Part shown: in pieces, positions 45,408 through 58,437 of the stretch
Numbering within the stretch: the first letter of the stretch is position 1
Layout: every line of letters begins with the position of its first letter
Assembly (NCBI GenBank): GCA_946811695.1
Contig: OX328124.1
Location: 57,477,459 to 57,541,458 of the forward strand
Source: Gonocerus acuteangulatus
Taxonomy: Eukaryota; Arthropoda; Insecta; Hemiptera; Coreidae
DNA: 64,000 bases
Direction of reading: 5' to 3'
Position numbers and translations under genes: made by a program
Notes under the pieces: model-generated
The model's input: only the letters and a program-made list of their open reading frames with translations
Told to the model about the DNA's origin: nothing
Database searches by the model: none

Positions 45408-45633
45408 GGGCGTATATAAGAGGGGGCTGCAGCCCCCCTGAAATTTTGAGTTGATCGGTTGATTTCATAAAATCCTTAAAATAGAATAAGATCATTTAGT
45501 TCATAAAAATATTCCATTTTCGGTGTAATAGCGTTTTAGTTGGCTAAAACACTTCCAAGATCTAAATAGTATTCCATACACCGGAAATGGTCTCAGCCCC
45601 CCCCCCCTCCGAAATTATTTTCTATATACGCCC
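45408..45633. mobile_element. Small MITE with GGGCGTATATA ends, copy 1
   Basis: It begins GGGCGTATATA and ends TATATACGCCC. The interior matches the next copy (45652-45883) at CATTTAGTTCATAAAAATAT, GTGTAATAGCGTTTTAGTTG and CCATACACCGGAAATGG. About 226 bp, non-coding. Confidence 0.7.
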
Positions 45634-45651
45634 TTGATATATATATAGCTT

Positions 45652-45883
45652 GGGCGTATATAAGGGATTTGATCAGTAAAAATTTTATAAAACCCTTAAA
45701 AATAAATTAAATAAGATCATTTAGTTCATAAAAAATATTCTATTTTGGGTGTAATAGCGTTTTAGTTGGCTAAAATTCTTCCAACATCTAAATAGTTTGT
45801 ATTCCATACACCGGAAATGGTCTCAGCCCCCCGCCCCTCGAAATTTTCCTAGTCCCCTCCGAAATTATTTCCTATATACGCCC
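45652..45883. mobile_element. Small MITE with GGGCGTATATA ends, copy 2
   Basis: Second head-to-tail copy, 18 bp after the first, with the same terminal 11-bp inverted repeats and a few indels. The pair may be a tandem duplication or two insertions into TA-rich DNA. Confidence 0.7.
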
Positions 45884-45891
45884 ATAATATA

Positions 45892-46262
45892 TAGGCTTGC
45901 CATATTTTTGGTGAGTGAAACTGTGACACATTAATATGCGACGGGCATACCGGTGGGGGGGGGGGACAGTAAAGGTATAAATAAGAAGGAAAATGGTGAG
46001 TTTTAAGCTTTCATTCAAGCCTGGTAAGTAACAGGAGTGGGGAATCTGGAACCCTACATTGTTAGTCTATCCACTTTTTAAAAATAAAAAAGGAATTTTT
46101 ATTACCTAATTTACTTAAAAAAATCGCCCTGCCAAATAGTAGAGGGGCTGGCCGCTGGCAGCGCTGTGGAAGTGGTAGAAGCATTTGCTCTCAGATTGCA
46201 GTTAGATTACTTCTAACTTCTTTGATACTGTGCTTGGTAGTCAAACGAGTTGATTGTTAAAA
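45892..46262 (+). repeat. Dispersed repeat, copy 2
   Basis: Matches 19573-19919 from ATAGGCTTGCCATATTTTTGG through GTTAGATTACTTCTAA, with substitutions and small indels. It lies between the small MITEs and the second direct repeat. Confidence 0.7.
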
Positions 46263-46393
46263 TAAAAATCCGTCACGCAGGAGCTGCATAACTAAGCACT
46301 TTTCTCAGAATTTGGGTAGTGTAGACTCCTTTCCAGAATAATTTGCTTAAAATATCCTATATAAATAAAATAAAAACATGAATAGTTCTGTTT
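46262..46393 (+). repeat. Direct repeat, second copy
   Basis: Matches 45158-45290: CACGCAGGAGCTGCATAACT, then TCAGAATTTGGGTAGTGTAG and a shared end at AACATGAATAGTTCT. Confidence 0.75.
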
Positions 46394-46748
46394 TAATTTT
46401 TTAATGAGTAACTGTTCAATTATTAATTTTGTAATTAATGTTTACACATGGTACCTACTACACTACTTAATAAATACAAAACAACTTCATATTTTCGTCT
46501 TTTGATCTGACGCAGGAAAAGGATACAGTCCCTCTTATGGTAGAAAGCGCTCCTTGCGGCGGCCTTGCGAACCTACGTCTGGCGGGCTAATTCTATTGAA
46601 ATATAAAGGAAATACCCCTTTCCGATTCACCGCTTTAGCTCATTTTTACAAAACGTCTTTCTCATGAGTTATACACGACGTATACCGCGTTTCGTTACAA
46701 TACAGCAGAAGTTACGACCGGTATGAGTATATTAGTAATTTGGGTCCG

Positions 46749-47104
46749 GAGTAAACCCCCCTTCTAATGAACCGATTTAGTTTATTTGTACAGCCCATTT
46801 TCCTCTGTAGATTACCACTACGAATACTGAGTTTCGTCGGAATATAACAAAAATTACGGCTGGTAGTGGCGAATTGGTTATGAGTGTTCGGAGTAAACCC
46901 CCTCCTAATGAACCGATTTAGTTTATTTTTACAAGACATTTTTCTCTGTAGATTACTACTACTAATACCAAGTTTCGTTGAAATATATCAAAAACTAAGG
47001 CGTGCGTGGTCAAATTAGTGTTTTGGGTCCGGGGTAAACCCCCCCTTCCGTTTGACCGATTTTGCTGGTTTACGAACTCGTTCAATCGTTTGCTAATTGA
47101 ACGC

Positions 47105-47156
<52 letters not shown>

Positions 47157-47541
47157 CACGATACACACTAGAGTTTTTGTTTCGTTGCCTCCAAACATGG
47201 TATACAGCATTTCTCTTGCAAACGATTCAAAGTGTTAACCAGCAAAATCGGTCTATTTGGAAGTGTGTAGGGGAGTTTACCAAATCACTAATTTGCCCAT
47301 ACCGACCGTAATTTTTGTTATATTCCGACGGAACTCTGTATATGTCGTGAGGATCTAAAGAGAAAGGTGTCTTGTAAATATAAGCTGAATCGTTCCATAT
47401 CTGAAAAGGGGGTTTACTCCTGCCCCAAATTACTAATTCGCTCATCCGGTCGTAATTTCTCTTGTATTCCAACGAAACGTGGGTAACATCGTGAATATCT
47501 AAAGAGAAAGATCTGTTTTTGAAAAAAATTGGCAATGACAA
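46749..47541. repeat. Inverted cluster of about 140-bp repeats around a TA tract
   Basis: Units beginning GAGTAAACCCC and containing CCGATTTAGTTTATTT and TTTCGTCGGAATATAAC start at about 46749, 46891 and 47031. Inverted relatives (GGGGGTTTACTCC, TATTCCAACGAAAC) lie at 47225-47500 across the (TA)n tract at 47107-47152. The whole could fold back on itself. Non-coding. Confidence 0.6.
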
Positions 47542-47567
47542 TTACAAAAATGAAAGCTTTTTTCGTT

Positions 47568-47570
<3 letters not shown>

Positions 47571-47612
<42 letters not shown>
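47571..47612. repeat. Poly-T tract (42 bases)
   Basis: Likely the tail of a minus-strand retroposed sequence. A body was not identified. Confidence 0.9.
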
Positions 47613-47616
<4 letters not shown>

Positions 47617-47781
47617 GATTTTCTCCAAAACGAAGCTAAAACGAGCAAGTCTCTAAAGGCCTTTTTGTCTTAGTTTATTGGTCCCCTTTACGCTCCTGAA
47701 GTTTTTCCATTTAAATTCGGGACCCCCTGTGTATTAAAAAATATTTATGAATAAAGCATTATTAATAGTGAATTTTTATTT

Positions 47782-47968
47782 GTTTAAATGTTTAACGTCC
47801 ATTATAATTAAGTAAGAATTTTAGGACAGATTATCTAAAGGTTACCACCCTTTTCTAGCCAGGATAGCTGATGCCTTTTCTTTTTTCCAAAGAAAATCTA
47901 CCGCCCTCAGTGGGAATCGAACCCACGATCCTTATCACGGAGTGTTGAGTTCTCATGCCTTAACAATG
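47782..47968 (-). mobile_element. SINE family 2 copy, head truncated
   Basis: The body (GAATTTTAGGACAGATTATC) and T arm (GTGGGTTCGATTCCCAC on minus) are clear. The 5' tRNA-like end breaks off near 47968 where unrelated sequence begins. Confidence 0.75.
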
Positions 47969-48016
47969 TACTTTTGGGCCATTCCATGGCAATTCAACCA
48001 ATGAAAGTACTATTTA

Positions 48017-49713
48017 CAACCCAACCCTCTTAGATTTTTTTGAAATTTTGAATCCTAATAGCTCTAACAACTCCTTGAATGGTACAATTTAAAAAAAAAA
48101 TTATCTGTTTCCGTTTTTTTAGTATTAATTTTCAAAGTATTGAAAACCCGCCTTTTTTTTGGTCAACTGGAAAATGTTAATTCCTTGACAGATTGAGTTC
48201 TATTTTAGCTAGAACAGTCAGCATAGTCTCATTGTTTAGCTTATTAAATGTACTTTAATTTGATATACAACAAGACCAACTTATTACAAATTTTACTTTT
48301 CAAAAAACTGTACTTTTAAAATTCTGAAAAAAATATATTTGAATCTTCAGTTCATTGACTACATAAGCTGTTAGTTTCATTATGGGATGGGAACGGGATC
48401 ATTATATAACATAATTTTGACTTTATAATTGTCACTGCGTAGTTGGTAAAAATATGGTGAGTGATGGATATTTGTATTGTAAATTCAGCAATAAGCATCC
48501 CTGATCAAAATTTGATTTTTTTTTCAGACAGAACTAAAATTAAAGGGGAGATTTGGGAAAAAAAAAAAAAATTACTGGAACCCAGAAATTGCACCCTTTC
48601 ATTCCTTTAACTAAGAAAAAAATTAAGACTCAACTTTACTCGAACTTCAATAAAAGTGAAGTTGAACTGGTAGGTAACTGATTTAACTGAAAAATGAGGA
48701 GATGGATGAAATAAAATTTATTTATCCAACATGTCTCAATTATTACAAATTTCATTTTTCAAAAATTTTTTTACATAATTTTAGACTACAAATGATGCTG
48801 GTTTTATTATAGGATGGCAATGGAAAAAAGACCATTTATAACATTTAATAAACGGTCATATCCATTTTTGTGCTATTGTGTGTAACTGTGTAATTTGTTG
48901 AGTACAAATGCCAGCTACCACTGGTTGTCATATTAACAGGCAATAAAACCACCACATATTTTTTCATTCAGGGCAACTGGATCAGAGTCTAAATCAGTTA
49001 AAATTATGTTGTAAAATGTCCCCATAATGAAACTAACAGCATATATAGTCAATGAAATGGAGATTGAAATATATTCAGAATTTTAAAAGTACAGTTTTTC
49101 AAAAATCGTTTTGTACAAATTTTCAAAACATTTTTTGAAAAATGAAATTTGTAATAATTGAGACATGTTGGATATTAAATTTTATTTCATCTATCTCCTC
49201 ATTTTTGTTGAGGCAATAAAACTACCACATATTTTTTCATTAAAGGCTACTGTATCTGTGTCTAAATCAGTTACCTACCAGTTCAACTTCACTTTTAGTG
49301 AAGTTCGAGTAAAGTTGAGTCTTAATTTTATTCTTAGTTAAAGGAATGAAAGGGTGCAATTTCTGGGTTCCAGTAATTTTTTTTTTTTTTTTTTTTCAAA
49401 TCTCCCCTTTAATTTTAGTTTTGTCTGAAAAAAAAATCAAATTTCAGGGATGCTTATAGCTAAATGTACAATACAAATATCCATCACTCGCCTTATTTTT
49501 ACCAACTACGCAGTGACAATTATAAAGTCAAAATTATGTTATAAAATGATCCCGTTCCCATCCCATAATGAAACTAACAGCATATGTAGTCAATGAACTG
49601 AAGATTCAAATATATTTTTTTCAGAATTTTAAAAGTACAGTTTTTCGAAAACCGTTACGTACAAGTTTTCGAAAAATTTTGTTTGAAAAATAAAATTTGT
49701 AATAAGTTGGTCT
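48017..49713. mobile_element. Foldback element D, left arm, centre and most of right arm
   Basis: Together with 55009-55261 this makes a palindrome of about 1.95 kb centred near 48974. Paired landmarks include CCTTTAACTAAG (48604) with CTTAGTTAAAGG (49333), and ACAACCCAACC (48017) with GGTCGGGTTGT (55251). The arms contain internally repeated blocks (TAATGAAACTAACAGCATAT occurs at about 49027 and 49566). It is split by the LINE at 49714-54998. Confidence 0.85.
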
Positions 49714-49967
49714 ATAACAACAGCTGTTGGTAGCCATAGGTGCATAGCTGCCTAATTTATTTCTGTGCTTTTGTGTTCAATTTATCATTAAATTAGTGAT
49801 TTGTTCTTGAACATTTTTTTCGGAGTCTTTCCTTAATTGTTTCCCTCAAGAATAAGAAGATTTTTGGAAGTATTGGTGAGTAATTAATTATTATACTTAG
49901 TTTGTAAGGTGCAAACCATTCTGAAGGGGTTAGGAACCCCTATAGTGGAGGTCTCAAAATCTCCATA

Positions 49968-51299
49968 GTGATGGAAGTAGATAACATCATAGGCAAGGGG
50001 CCACGTTGTCCAGACTCAGCTGGCATAACCTCAACCGAGGAGCTCCAACAACCTAACCTAAAGAGATCAGCTGGGCAAATAAACAATCCACTTAACAAGA
50101 TAAGGATTACCAATGATCATGAGGTCAACAAAACAAGTAATTTAAATAATATCACTGCTAATTCAACTTCCAAAATAAATTTACTTCAAAATAATACTTT
50201 TAAAAATGCAGATCATGGACCTTTCTTTGTTTTTGTTGAAGGGAAAAATCAAAATATTGGAAAAATGCATCCTATGAGTTTTGGAAAAATTATTTTTAAA
50301 TCATCTGGTAGCGAAATTCAAAAATCTATTTTAAATATAAAATGTATAGGCCTAAATAGGATGAAAATAGAATTTAATCAGGCCAAAATTGCCAATAATT
50401 TTAAAACATTGCCTTTTTTATCTGACCACAATTTATTCGCTTATATTCCATCATTCCTTACTCAAAAAACTGGAATAATTAAAGGAGTCGATACTGGCTT
50501 AACCGATTCCGACATTCAACATGGAATAAAATCCGAAGTTCCAGTAATGTCTGTGAGGCGGATGATAAAGAAAGACAGTGATAACCCTGCTAAAGTCTTC
50601 CCTCTCCAGACTTGTGTTGTAAACTTTGACTCCCAGACACTACCGCAGTATGTCTACATATACGGCGCCCGTTGTGAGGTCCGCCCTTACATCCCGAACC
50701 CGACTCAATGTAGGAAGTGTTTCCGCTTCAACCATTCCACACCCCAGTGTAGGGCTACCTTGCAGACCTATGAGCGATGCGGAGGGAAACACCCAGGCAA
50801 CCCATGTACAGCTGAGATACCTACTTGTCTCCACTGTAAGAAGGACCATCCAGCTACTAGTAGGGACTGCGAGAAATATAAGGAGCTATATAATAAAAAG
50901 CAAAACCAAGCAATCTCTCCCAGTTCTTATGCCAATGCTGCTAAAACACCTTTTCCTAGATGTAAGAAGATGTAAATTTCCCATCTTTATCTGAAAACAC
51001 ACCTAAAACAAGCTACAGATACACCAAAACTAAATATGTCCCTACCAACTCTTCTAGACTCCCAGAAAAACACCTTAAAGATATCTCTAAAGAAGACAAC
51101 CAACTTTCTCTCCCACTCCAGCCTCTCAAGGAAATACTTACATTGCTAAAATTTTTGAAATCATTAACAATCTATCTAATCAGAGTGATGAATTTATCGC
51201 TAATTTTTTCAAGATTTTCACAGATTCATTAAATAAAAATCAATTGGCTATAGAAAATAATACTAAAGAAAAATACAAATTAGACAATTTAGATTTATA
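49968..51299 (+). pseudogene. LINE ORF1 (Gag-like zinc-knuckle protein)
   Basis: 335 codons are open to 50975. Then a frameshift, after which the frame resumes (SLSENTPKTSYRYTK) and runs, with another shift, to a natural stop at 51299 (KYKLDNLDL). The N-terminal half is low-complexity and Asn-rich. The middle resembles the nucleic-acid-binding domain of Jockey/I-type ORF1 proteins. Three zinc knuckles follow: CRKCFRFNHSTPQC, a second with its first cysteine replaced (YERCGGKHPGNPC), and CLHCKKDHPATSRDC. The product binds element RNA and forms ribonucleoprotein particles (family knowledge). The start ATG at 49968 lies 254 bp from the 5' end of the element. Confidence 0.8.
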
Positions 51300-51334
51300 A
51301 ACTCCTACTAATTATTCAGTATTTAAAGCTCCAA

Positions 51335-52479
51335 AATATCAATATTTTACAGCAGAATGTGGAAAGTGCCAACAATAAATTTTCTGAAATTATCAACATG
51401 CTAGCCTTATTAAAAATTGATGTAGCTGCAATTCAAGAAACATGGTTTTAATCCTCAAAACAATATATTTCCTCACAGTATTTCATTTTGAAAGAAAATA
51501 GAGACGATGGATATGGAGGAGTTGCTCTCTTAATTCATAAAATATTTAAGTGGGAGAGAATGAGTCTTCCGAAGATTGGCAACACTGAACTTGTTGGTGC
51601 AACCATTACTAACACCGTTCCCAAGGTGTCAGTCATCAATGCCTACCTGCCACCTAACAAACCTGTGACGAAGAGTGACCTCAAGAGACTCGTGGACCTC
51701 GCGGATCAGTCCAGCATCAGCACCATCCTCTGCGGTGATTTCAATGCTCATCATAGCTCATGGGGCAGTGACAAGACCTGCAGTCGCGGCCGTCATCTCC
51801 ACGACATCATCTCAAGCAGCCAACTCGTCTTGATGAACGATGGAAGCCCGACCAGACTGCCAAGGCCTCCGGCGATACCGACTTCTAGATCCGCCATAGA
51901 CCTGTCACTCTGCACTCCAGATTTGGGCCTCTCTCTGACATGGTCTACCAACGCTGACTACATCGGCAGCGATCACCTACCTATCATCATGTCTCTCAAT
52001 CTTCAATCACGGGAGTCCAGGGAAGAAGAAATTTCAAACGCATCAATGAGGACAAATATGTAGAGGAATTTGCCAGTTTCAATCTAGACGAGGAAACTGT
52101 CGATGTTGAAACTGTAGCCGCAATCATTAATGAAGCCGCAGAAAAATCAATACCCCGTATCAAGCCAATAAGGAAACGATTGTTCCAGCCTAAGACTTGG
52201 TGGAATGATGCTATAGGGTCACTCGTTTCTGCCAAAAATAAATCAATCAAAGAATCTCTAAACAATCCTACTTCAGTCAATTTTTCAGCAGTTCAGAAAA
52301 TCACAACTAAACTCAAGAACTCTTTTAAGAAAGCGAAGAGGGAAGCGTGGGAATCATTTATAGAAAACGCGAATAGCAACAATATTTGGCATAAACTTAA
52401 CATCATAAAAGGAAAGTTCAACCCCAAAATTAATTTAATAAGAGCAAATCGGCGCTAATGGCCAAGATGTAGATGCGCC

Positions 52480-52528
<49 letters not shown>

Positions 52529-54914
52529 AGAGCAAATAAAGCTAATGCATCAAAGTTCTTACAGCAAAATTTAGCCTCTAGACCAAACATCCTCCAACCA
52601 ATAGATTTTAATGATTTTGGCAACTCGGGAGAAATTCTAGAATGTGAAATCGACGCTGCCCTAAAATGTAAGGGTCATTGTGCACCTGGGCTCGATGAAA
52701 TTACCTTCAAGATGAACAAGCTCTTGCCTGAAAATATTAAGGTAATTCTCACGAAATCTTTCAATAACCTCAAGAACACAGGTTCAGTGCCTAATTCATG
52801 GAGGAAAATAGAGATATGCCCAGTAATAAAACAAAATAAACCTGACCACCACTTGTCCTCATACAGACCCATTGCTCTTATCTCAACTTTAGCCAAAACA
52901 TTTATCACTGTGCTGAAGAACCGACTAGAATGGTTCATAGAAAAAAATTCACTCCTGCATCAAAACTGTATCGGCTTTAGGAAAGGGAGATCCACGATAG
53001 ACGCCCTCCAGATTCTGCAGTTGAAAGTCGCCGACGCCTACGCTCAGAAGAAAGACATACTCGGGTGTGTGTTAGATGTCGAGAATGCTTACAACATGGT
53101 CAGAGTGGACACCTTAACAAAGAAACTAATAACGATGAGAGTTCCGTCAGACATCACCCGCTGGATCTACAACTACCTTCATTGTGAAGACGGACGAAGG
53201 ACTTGTAGAAATGGAATCGGATAGAGGACTACCACAGGGAGACCCAATTTCTCCTTTGCTCTTCAATATATATACAGCTGGTCTACACGAGCTAAGCAAT
53301 AGTAATATCACTATTCTACAATACGCAGACGATTTTATGGTACTAATCTTGGAAAACTCTTTAGAAATTTGTTTAAGCACATTAGGAGTCACTCTAAACA
53401 ACATCCATGTAAAACTCAAGAATTTAGGCCTAACTTTCAACAACGAAAAAATTAAACTCATACCATTTACGAGGAAAAAAATAGACCACGCTAAATTTAA
53501 TTTCTGTTTCTGTAACAAAAAAATCATAGTAACAAATAATATAAAATTTCTCGGCATGTTCCTGGATTCCAAGCTTAATTTCAAGCTCCATTCTAATGAA
53601 GTAATCAACAAGACTACAAGGTTCCTGAACTCTTTGAAAATCTTCGCAGGAGTTAAATGTGGCTCACATCCGAGCATCCTTCTAATACTCTACAAGTCCA
53701 TCGTCCGACCTCACTTCGACTACGGATGCCAGATCTACGGCGGAGGTGCAGCGCCGTCTACACTTCGCCGTCTCGACACAGTCCAGTCTGAAGCGTTAAG
53801 GACCTGCATGGGAAGCCTCAAGTCTACACCCGTCCACAGTCTACAAGTAGCAGCCGGGGAGATGCCCCTCAGTCTGAGAAGGAAGTGGCTAGCCCTAAAG
53901 TATACCCTCAGGGTCTGGTTAGACTCCACTCATCCTGTTAGACCTTACATGGATAAAGCTTTTAGTTCACCTAATTTTGTAAGCAAAATTCTTATTCTCG
54001 ACCAATTTACTTCGACTAAAAATATTTTGTCATCTTTAAATAAATCAAAATTTTATATTTCTATTAAGCCAAAATCTCAGTCTCTGATAAATTCAAATCC
54101 AGAAATTTATTTCAATTACTCAAAAATGTCTAAAAATGAAAATAATCCAACAATTAAGTCACAGACTGAATACTATATTAACCATACCTATGAAAATCAT
54201 GTAAAAATCTTTACGGATGCATCCAAAACTAACCAAGGTGTTGGAATAGGAATCTTTGATAGCAGTACTAAAATAAAATTCACTAAAAGGCTCACGAATC
54301 ACTTTTGTATCAACAATGCTGAGTTGTGGGCTGTGCTTGAAGCACTGGAATACTTCATTGAATCACCCAATGGAGACAAGCCACTGGTCATCCTCACAGA
54401 TTCTAAATCCAACTGTTTAAAACTCCAAAATTACCACACCCAGAAGAGATCCAACCACTTTGCAGACTCCATAGCATCCATCATTCACCGACATTCAGCT
54501 AAGGTTACTGTACAATGGGTCTCGGGTCACACAGGTATAAGAGGCAACGAAACGTCAGCTACCAAAGGAAGACATCAGTTCAGCATCCAACCCATCGTCT
54601 CCTTATCCCCATGGTTTGCACCTTACAAACAGTCGCTCCCCCACCGCCGGGACATCGACACCCTGACCAGGCTACGGATCGGCCACGCCAGGACTCAGGC
54701 CTACCTGCACAGGATGAAGCTTGCCGACAGCCCGCTCTGTAAGACCTGTAATGAAGTAGAATACATCGCCCATATTTTGAACACTTGCAGAAGATACTCC
54801 TCAGCCAGACAGACAATGCTTCAAGATACAGACTATCGGTACTACTTGGCAGGAAACATAGATAGACTGTTGACTTTGTTACATTTTATTAAGAATATTA
54901 ACATACATTTGTAA
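51335..54914 (+). pseudogene. LINE ORF2 (endonuclease, reverse transcriptase, RNase H)
   Basis: Domain order: endonuclease, with ILQQNVESANNKF, AAIQETW (then a premature stop at about 51450), LCGDFNAHHSSWGS and GSDHLPI. Then the reverse transcriptase: SSYRPIALISTLAKTF, GCVLDVENAYNMV, the GLPQGDPISPLLFN block and ILQYADDFMVL with the YADD catalytic box, then IKFLGMFLDSKLNF. Then RNase H: IFTDASKTNQG, NNAELWAVLEAL, ILTDSKSN and VQWVSGHTGIRGNE. The C-terminus has LTRLRIGHARTQAYL and CKTCNEVEYIAHILNTC. Frameshifts occur near 52040 and 53190, and a SINE splits the frame at 52450-52524. Segments are otherwise long and open, so inactivation is recent. RNase H supports the I superfamily. Confidence 0.85.
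52450..52524 (+). mobile_element. SINE family 1, hairpin-only copy inside LINE ORF2
   Basis: The 13-bp target duplication AATAAGAGCAAAT (52437-52449 and 52525-52537) flanks just the terminal SINE hairpin (CGGCGCTAATGGCC ... GCGCCG) and about 40 A. The ORF2 reading frame is recognisable immediately on both sides (NLIRAN, then ANKANASKFLQQNL). The long A tail marks a young insertion. Confidence 0.95.
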
Positions 54915-55008
54915 ATTACATTTAATCATACATTCAGTTTACTCATAATGGTTATGGGTTTGTAACTTAGAACCAATAAACGAATATAAAAAAAAAAAAA
55001 GTTGGTCT

Positions 55009-55261
55009 TGTATATCAAATTAAAGTACATTTAATAAGCTAAACAATGAGACTATGCTGACTGTTCTAGCTAAAATAGAACTCAATCTATCAAGGAATTA
55101 ACATTTTCCAGTTGACCAAAAAAAGGCGGTTTTTCAATACTTTGAAAATTAATACTAAAAAAACGGAAACAGATAAAAAATTTAAAAAAATTGTTTTTGG
55201 TTATTTTGTGTTAGAGTAACCAACCTACCAATTTTATTAAAATCCAAGAAGGTCGGGTTGT
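55009..55261. mobile_element. Foldback element D, end of right arm
   Basis: Continuation of the palindrome after the LINE. It mirrors 48017-48275 (for example GACTATGCTGACTGTTCTAG against CTAGAACAGTCAGCATAGTC). Confidence 0.85.
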
Positions 55262-55284
55262 GACCCTTGTTGATTTATGAATTA

Positions 55285-55857
55285 CTAGCTGTTACCCAGT
55301 GTGCCATGCTACACCTACTTTCTGTCTATGACTCTCCCCGTATCAAGATTTACTTAATACCTAGTTGTCTATACCCAGTTACGAAAATCGGTCAATCGAT
55401 GTGAATTTGTTTAGGTTCATAGTGCAACCGGCAGAGGCCAGCACAACAGCACTTCATCTAACAGCCGACAGAGGCCAGTAGCAGAGCCTGCGAGTAGATA
55501 GCTCTTATCAAAGAATAGCCAGCGCTCCTTAGTTAGACAGTGACTGTTGAAATAAAATTGTAATTAACTGCATTACATGCTTATATAATGATGTAAAGTC
55601 ATCAATGTGTTCGAGTTATTCTAATTATCAGGAACATCAACAAGTAAATTTGAGACATTATTCAAAATGGCTGTCGATTCAAAATGGCCGTCATAATCTG
55701 AATGGTTCAGTGTAGCCAATTTTTCTTGAACAAATCTTTTGACCAAATTTTGAAATTTGACTATTTTGACCTAGCCTAGGAGATTTCTCGTATCAAGACC
55801 TACCTGTAGATAGGTAGGTAGGTAGGTTTGGTTAAGGAACAAACAGACAGACACGTG

Positions 55858-55926
<69 letters not shown>
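55285..55926 (-). mobile_element. Non-autonomous Helitron
   Basis: The minus-strand 3' end has hairpin GGTGTAGCATGGCACACTGG, then GTAACAG and CTAG (55288-55285), followed by T. The 5' end is TCTATATATA beside the TA tract (55860-55924). The interior is a rearranged relative of 57026-57652, sharing CGTCATAATCTGAATGGTTC-type words and GGCCAGC repeats. The base before the 5' TC is T rather than the usual A. Confidence 0.65.
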
Positions 55927-55927
<1 letters not shown>

Positions 55928-56680
55928 CAAATGTTTCTGCGATTTTTTATGAATTATAGACAAAAACATTTTATATGATATTTTTATGATTTAGTATTTT
56001 TGCATTCCTTAAGTCAGCCATTACTGATTATTTTTCAAGTGCCGCCACACATCAACTTTCCAGTGATTCGCGTACCACAGGTCGGGAAACGCGTCTCTAC
56101 TTAATTATATTTGCAAGCATAGAGGTTAAATTCAATATACTATCCCGTGGCCATCAAACGGAGTATAATACAATAAGAATTCGAACCCTCGAAATTCGTC
56201 TGGGGTCTCCAAGGACGCGAAACTGACTATTTCCCTTTCCTTTCAGTAGTTTTAGTTGGAGTTTGAGAATAAACTGAAGTGAAACATAAATCTTAATTTA
56301 GCCGGCACGTGCCGGGATCCGGAGATGTCATATTACAACTTGTAGTTTATGTATAAGGAAGAAATGAACTAGGTTGAATTTGATGGAGTTTCGTCTTGCC
56401 ATTGGAGATCAACAGGTCGACATGTCTGGCAAATTTGCAATTTTAATTGCTTAGATATATTAGGTAGGTGTGTAGGCGCCGGCGCCGGGTGCGCCCACCT
56501 ATCTCATCTCCAGCCTCACACATTACCGTTACAAGATATATTAATTTGATACAATTTACATTTTATTCCATAGTCTTTCATCATGCCGTCTATCGTAATC
56601 GTTCATATATATCGTGGATTTCTCCAAACGAACAAGGTGAGAAATCAAAAAATCAAAGGAAATGTTTGGATTCAAAATGA
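55927..56680. other. Unassigned stretch between Helitrons
   Basis: No feature recognised in about 750 bp. Short frames only. Confidence 0.4.
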
Positions 56681-57995
<1,315 letters not shown>

Positions 57996-58182
57996 TATTT
58001 GTATATATATGTGAGTGTTTGTGTGTGGTATACATTTGTCGATAAGTAAGATTTTACGGTCCACAACAGGAAAGTGATAGTATCCTAAGCGGATATTATT
58101 CCATCCTCTTTTTTAAGATTCGATCTTTGAAACACTATAACCAATATGTTTCCCAGTTTCTTATCTTGTTACCTACTAAAAT

Positions 58183-58263
58183 GGCGAGAGGAACTGCGCT
58201 AAAAAAGCTTAAGCACAAAGAAAATGTGTTGTTTAAACTTCAGGAAAACGAAACAGACTGATT
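58183..58263 (+). CDS. 26-codon micro-ORF, doubtful
   Basis: ATG to TGA reading MARGTALKKLKHKENVLF and eight more residues. It is repeated unchanged in the second duplication unit at about 61358, but that is expected from the recent duplication. No family resemblance; included only as a visible frame. Confidence 0.08.
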
Positions 58264-58437
58264 TTTAGAGTAACTAGTTAAATATAGTTGTATAGTTTCC
58301 ATATTGTTTGAGACGGTAAAATACCAGTAACGCTATCAGATGTAAAACCCTCAAAACTTATTTTTACGCCCAATGATTAATATTATCCGATTTTTATCTA
58401 GAACTGAGGATATTTTCTCCCTAGAATTTATCGAAAA

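Larger units (their letters stand above)
49714..54998 (+). mobile_element. Full-length I-superfamily LINE inserted in foldback D
   Basis: A 10-bp target duplication, AAGTTGGTCT, at 49704-49713 and 54999-55008 bounds a 5285-bp element. It has a 5' UTR, two ORFs, AATAAA at 54975-54980 and an A tail. The target site is inside one arm of the palindrome, whose mirrored sequence continues without loss on both sides. The element is disabled by a nonsense codon, frameshifts and a SINE. Confidence 0.9.

Noticed and set aside
46262..46393. LTR retrotransposon bounded by direct repeats at 45158 and 46262
   Set aside because: The 130-bp direct repeats lack TG/CA ends, a primer-binding site and any gag-pol sequence, and the space between holds unrelated MITEs and a dispersed repeat.
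52435..52623. Minus-strand 62-codon frame across the SINE in the LINE
   Set aside because: It is antisense poly-A (F run) plus LINE sequence, with no independent support.
58183..58263. Micro-ORF MARGTALKKLK as a conserved peptide
   Set aside because: Present in both duplication units only because they are nearly identical copies. Related GGAACCGCGCTAAAAAAGG text near 11790 is not in a matching frame.
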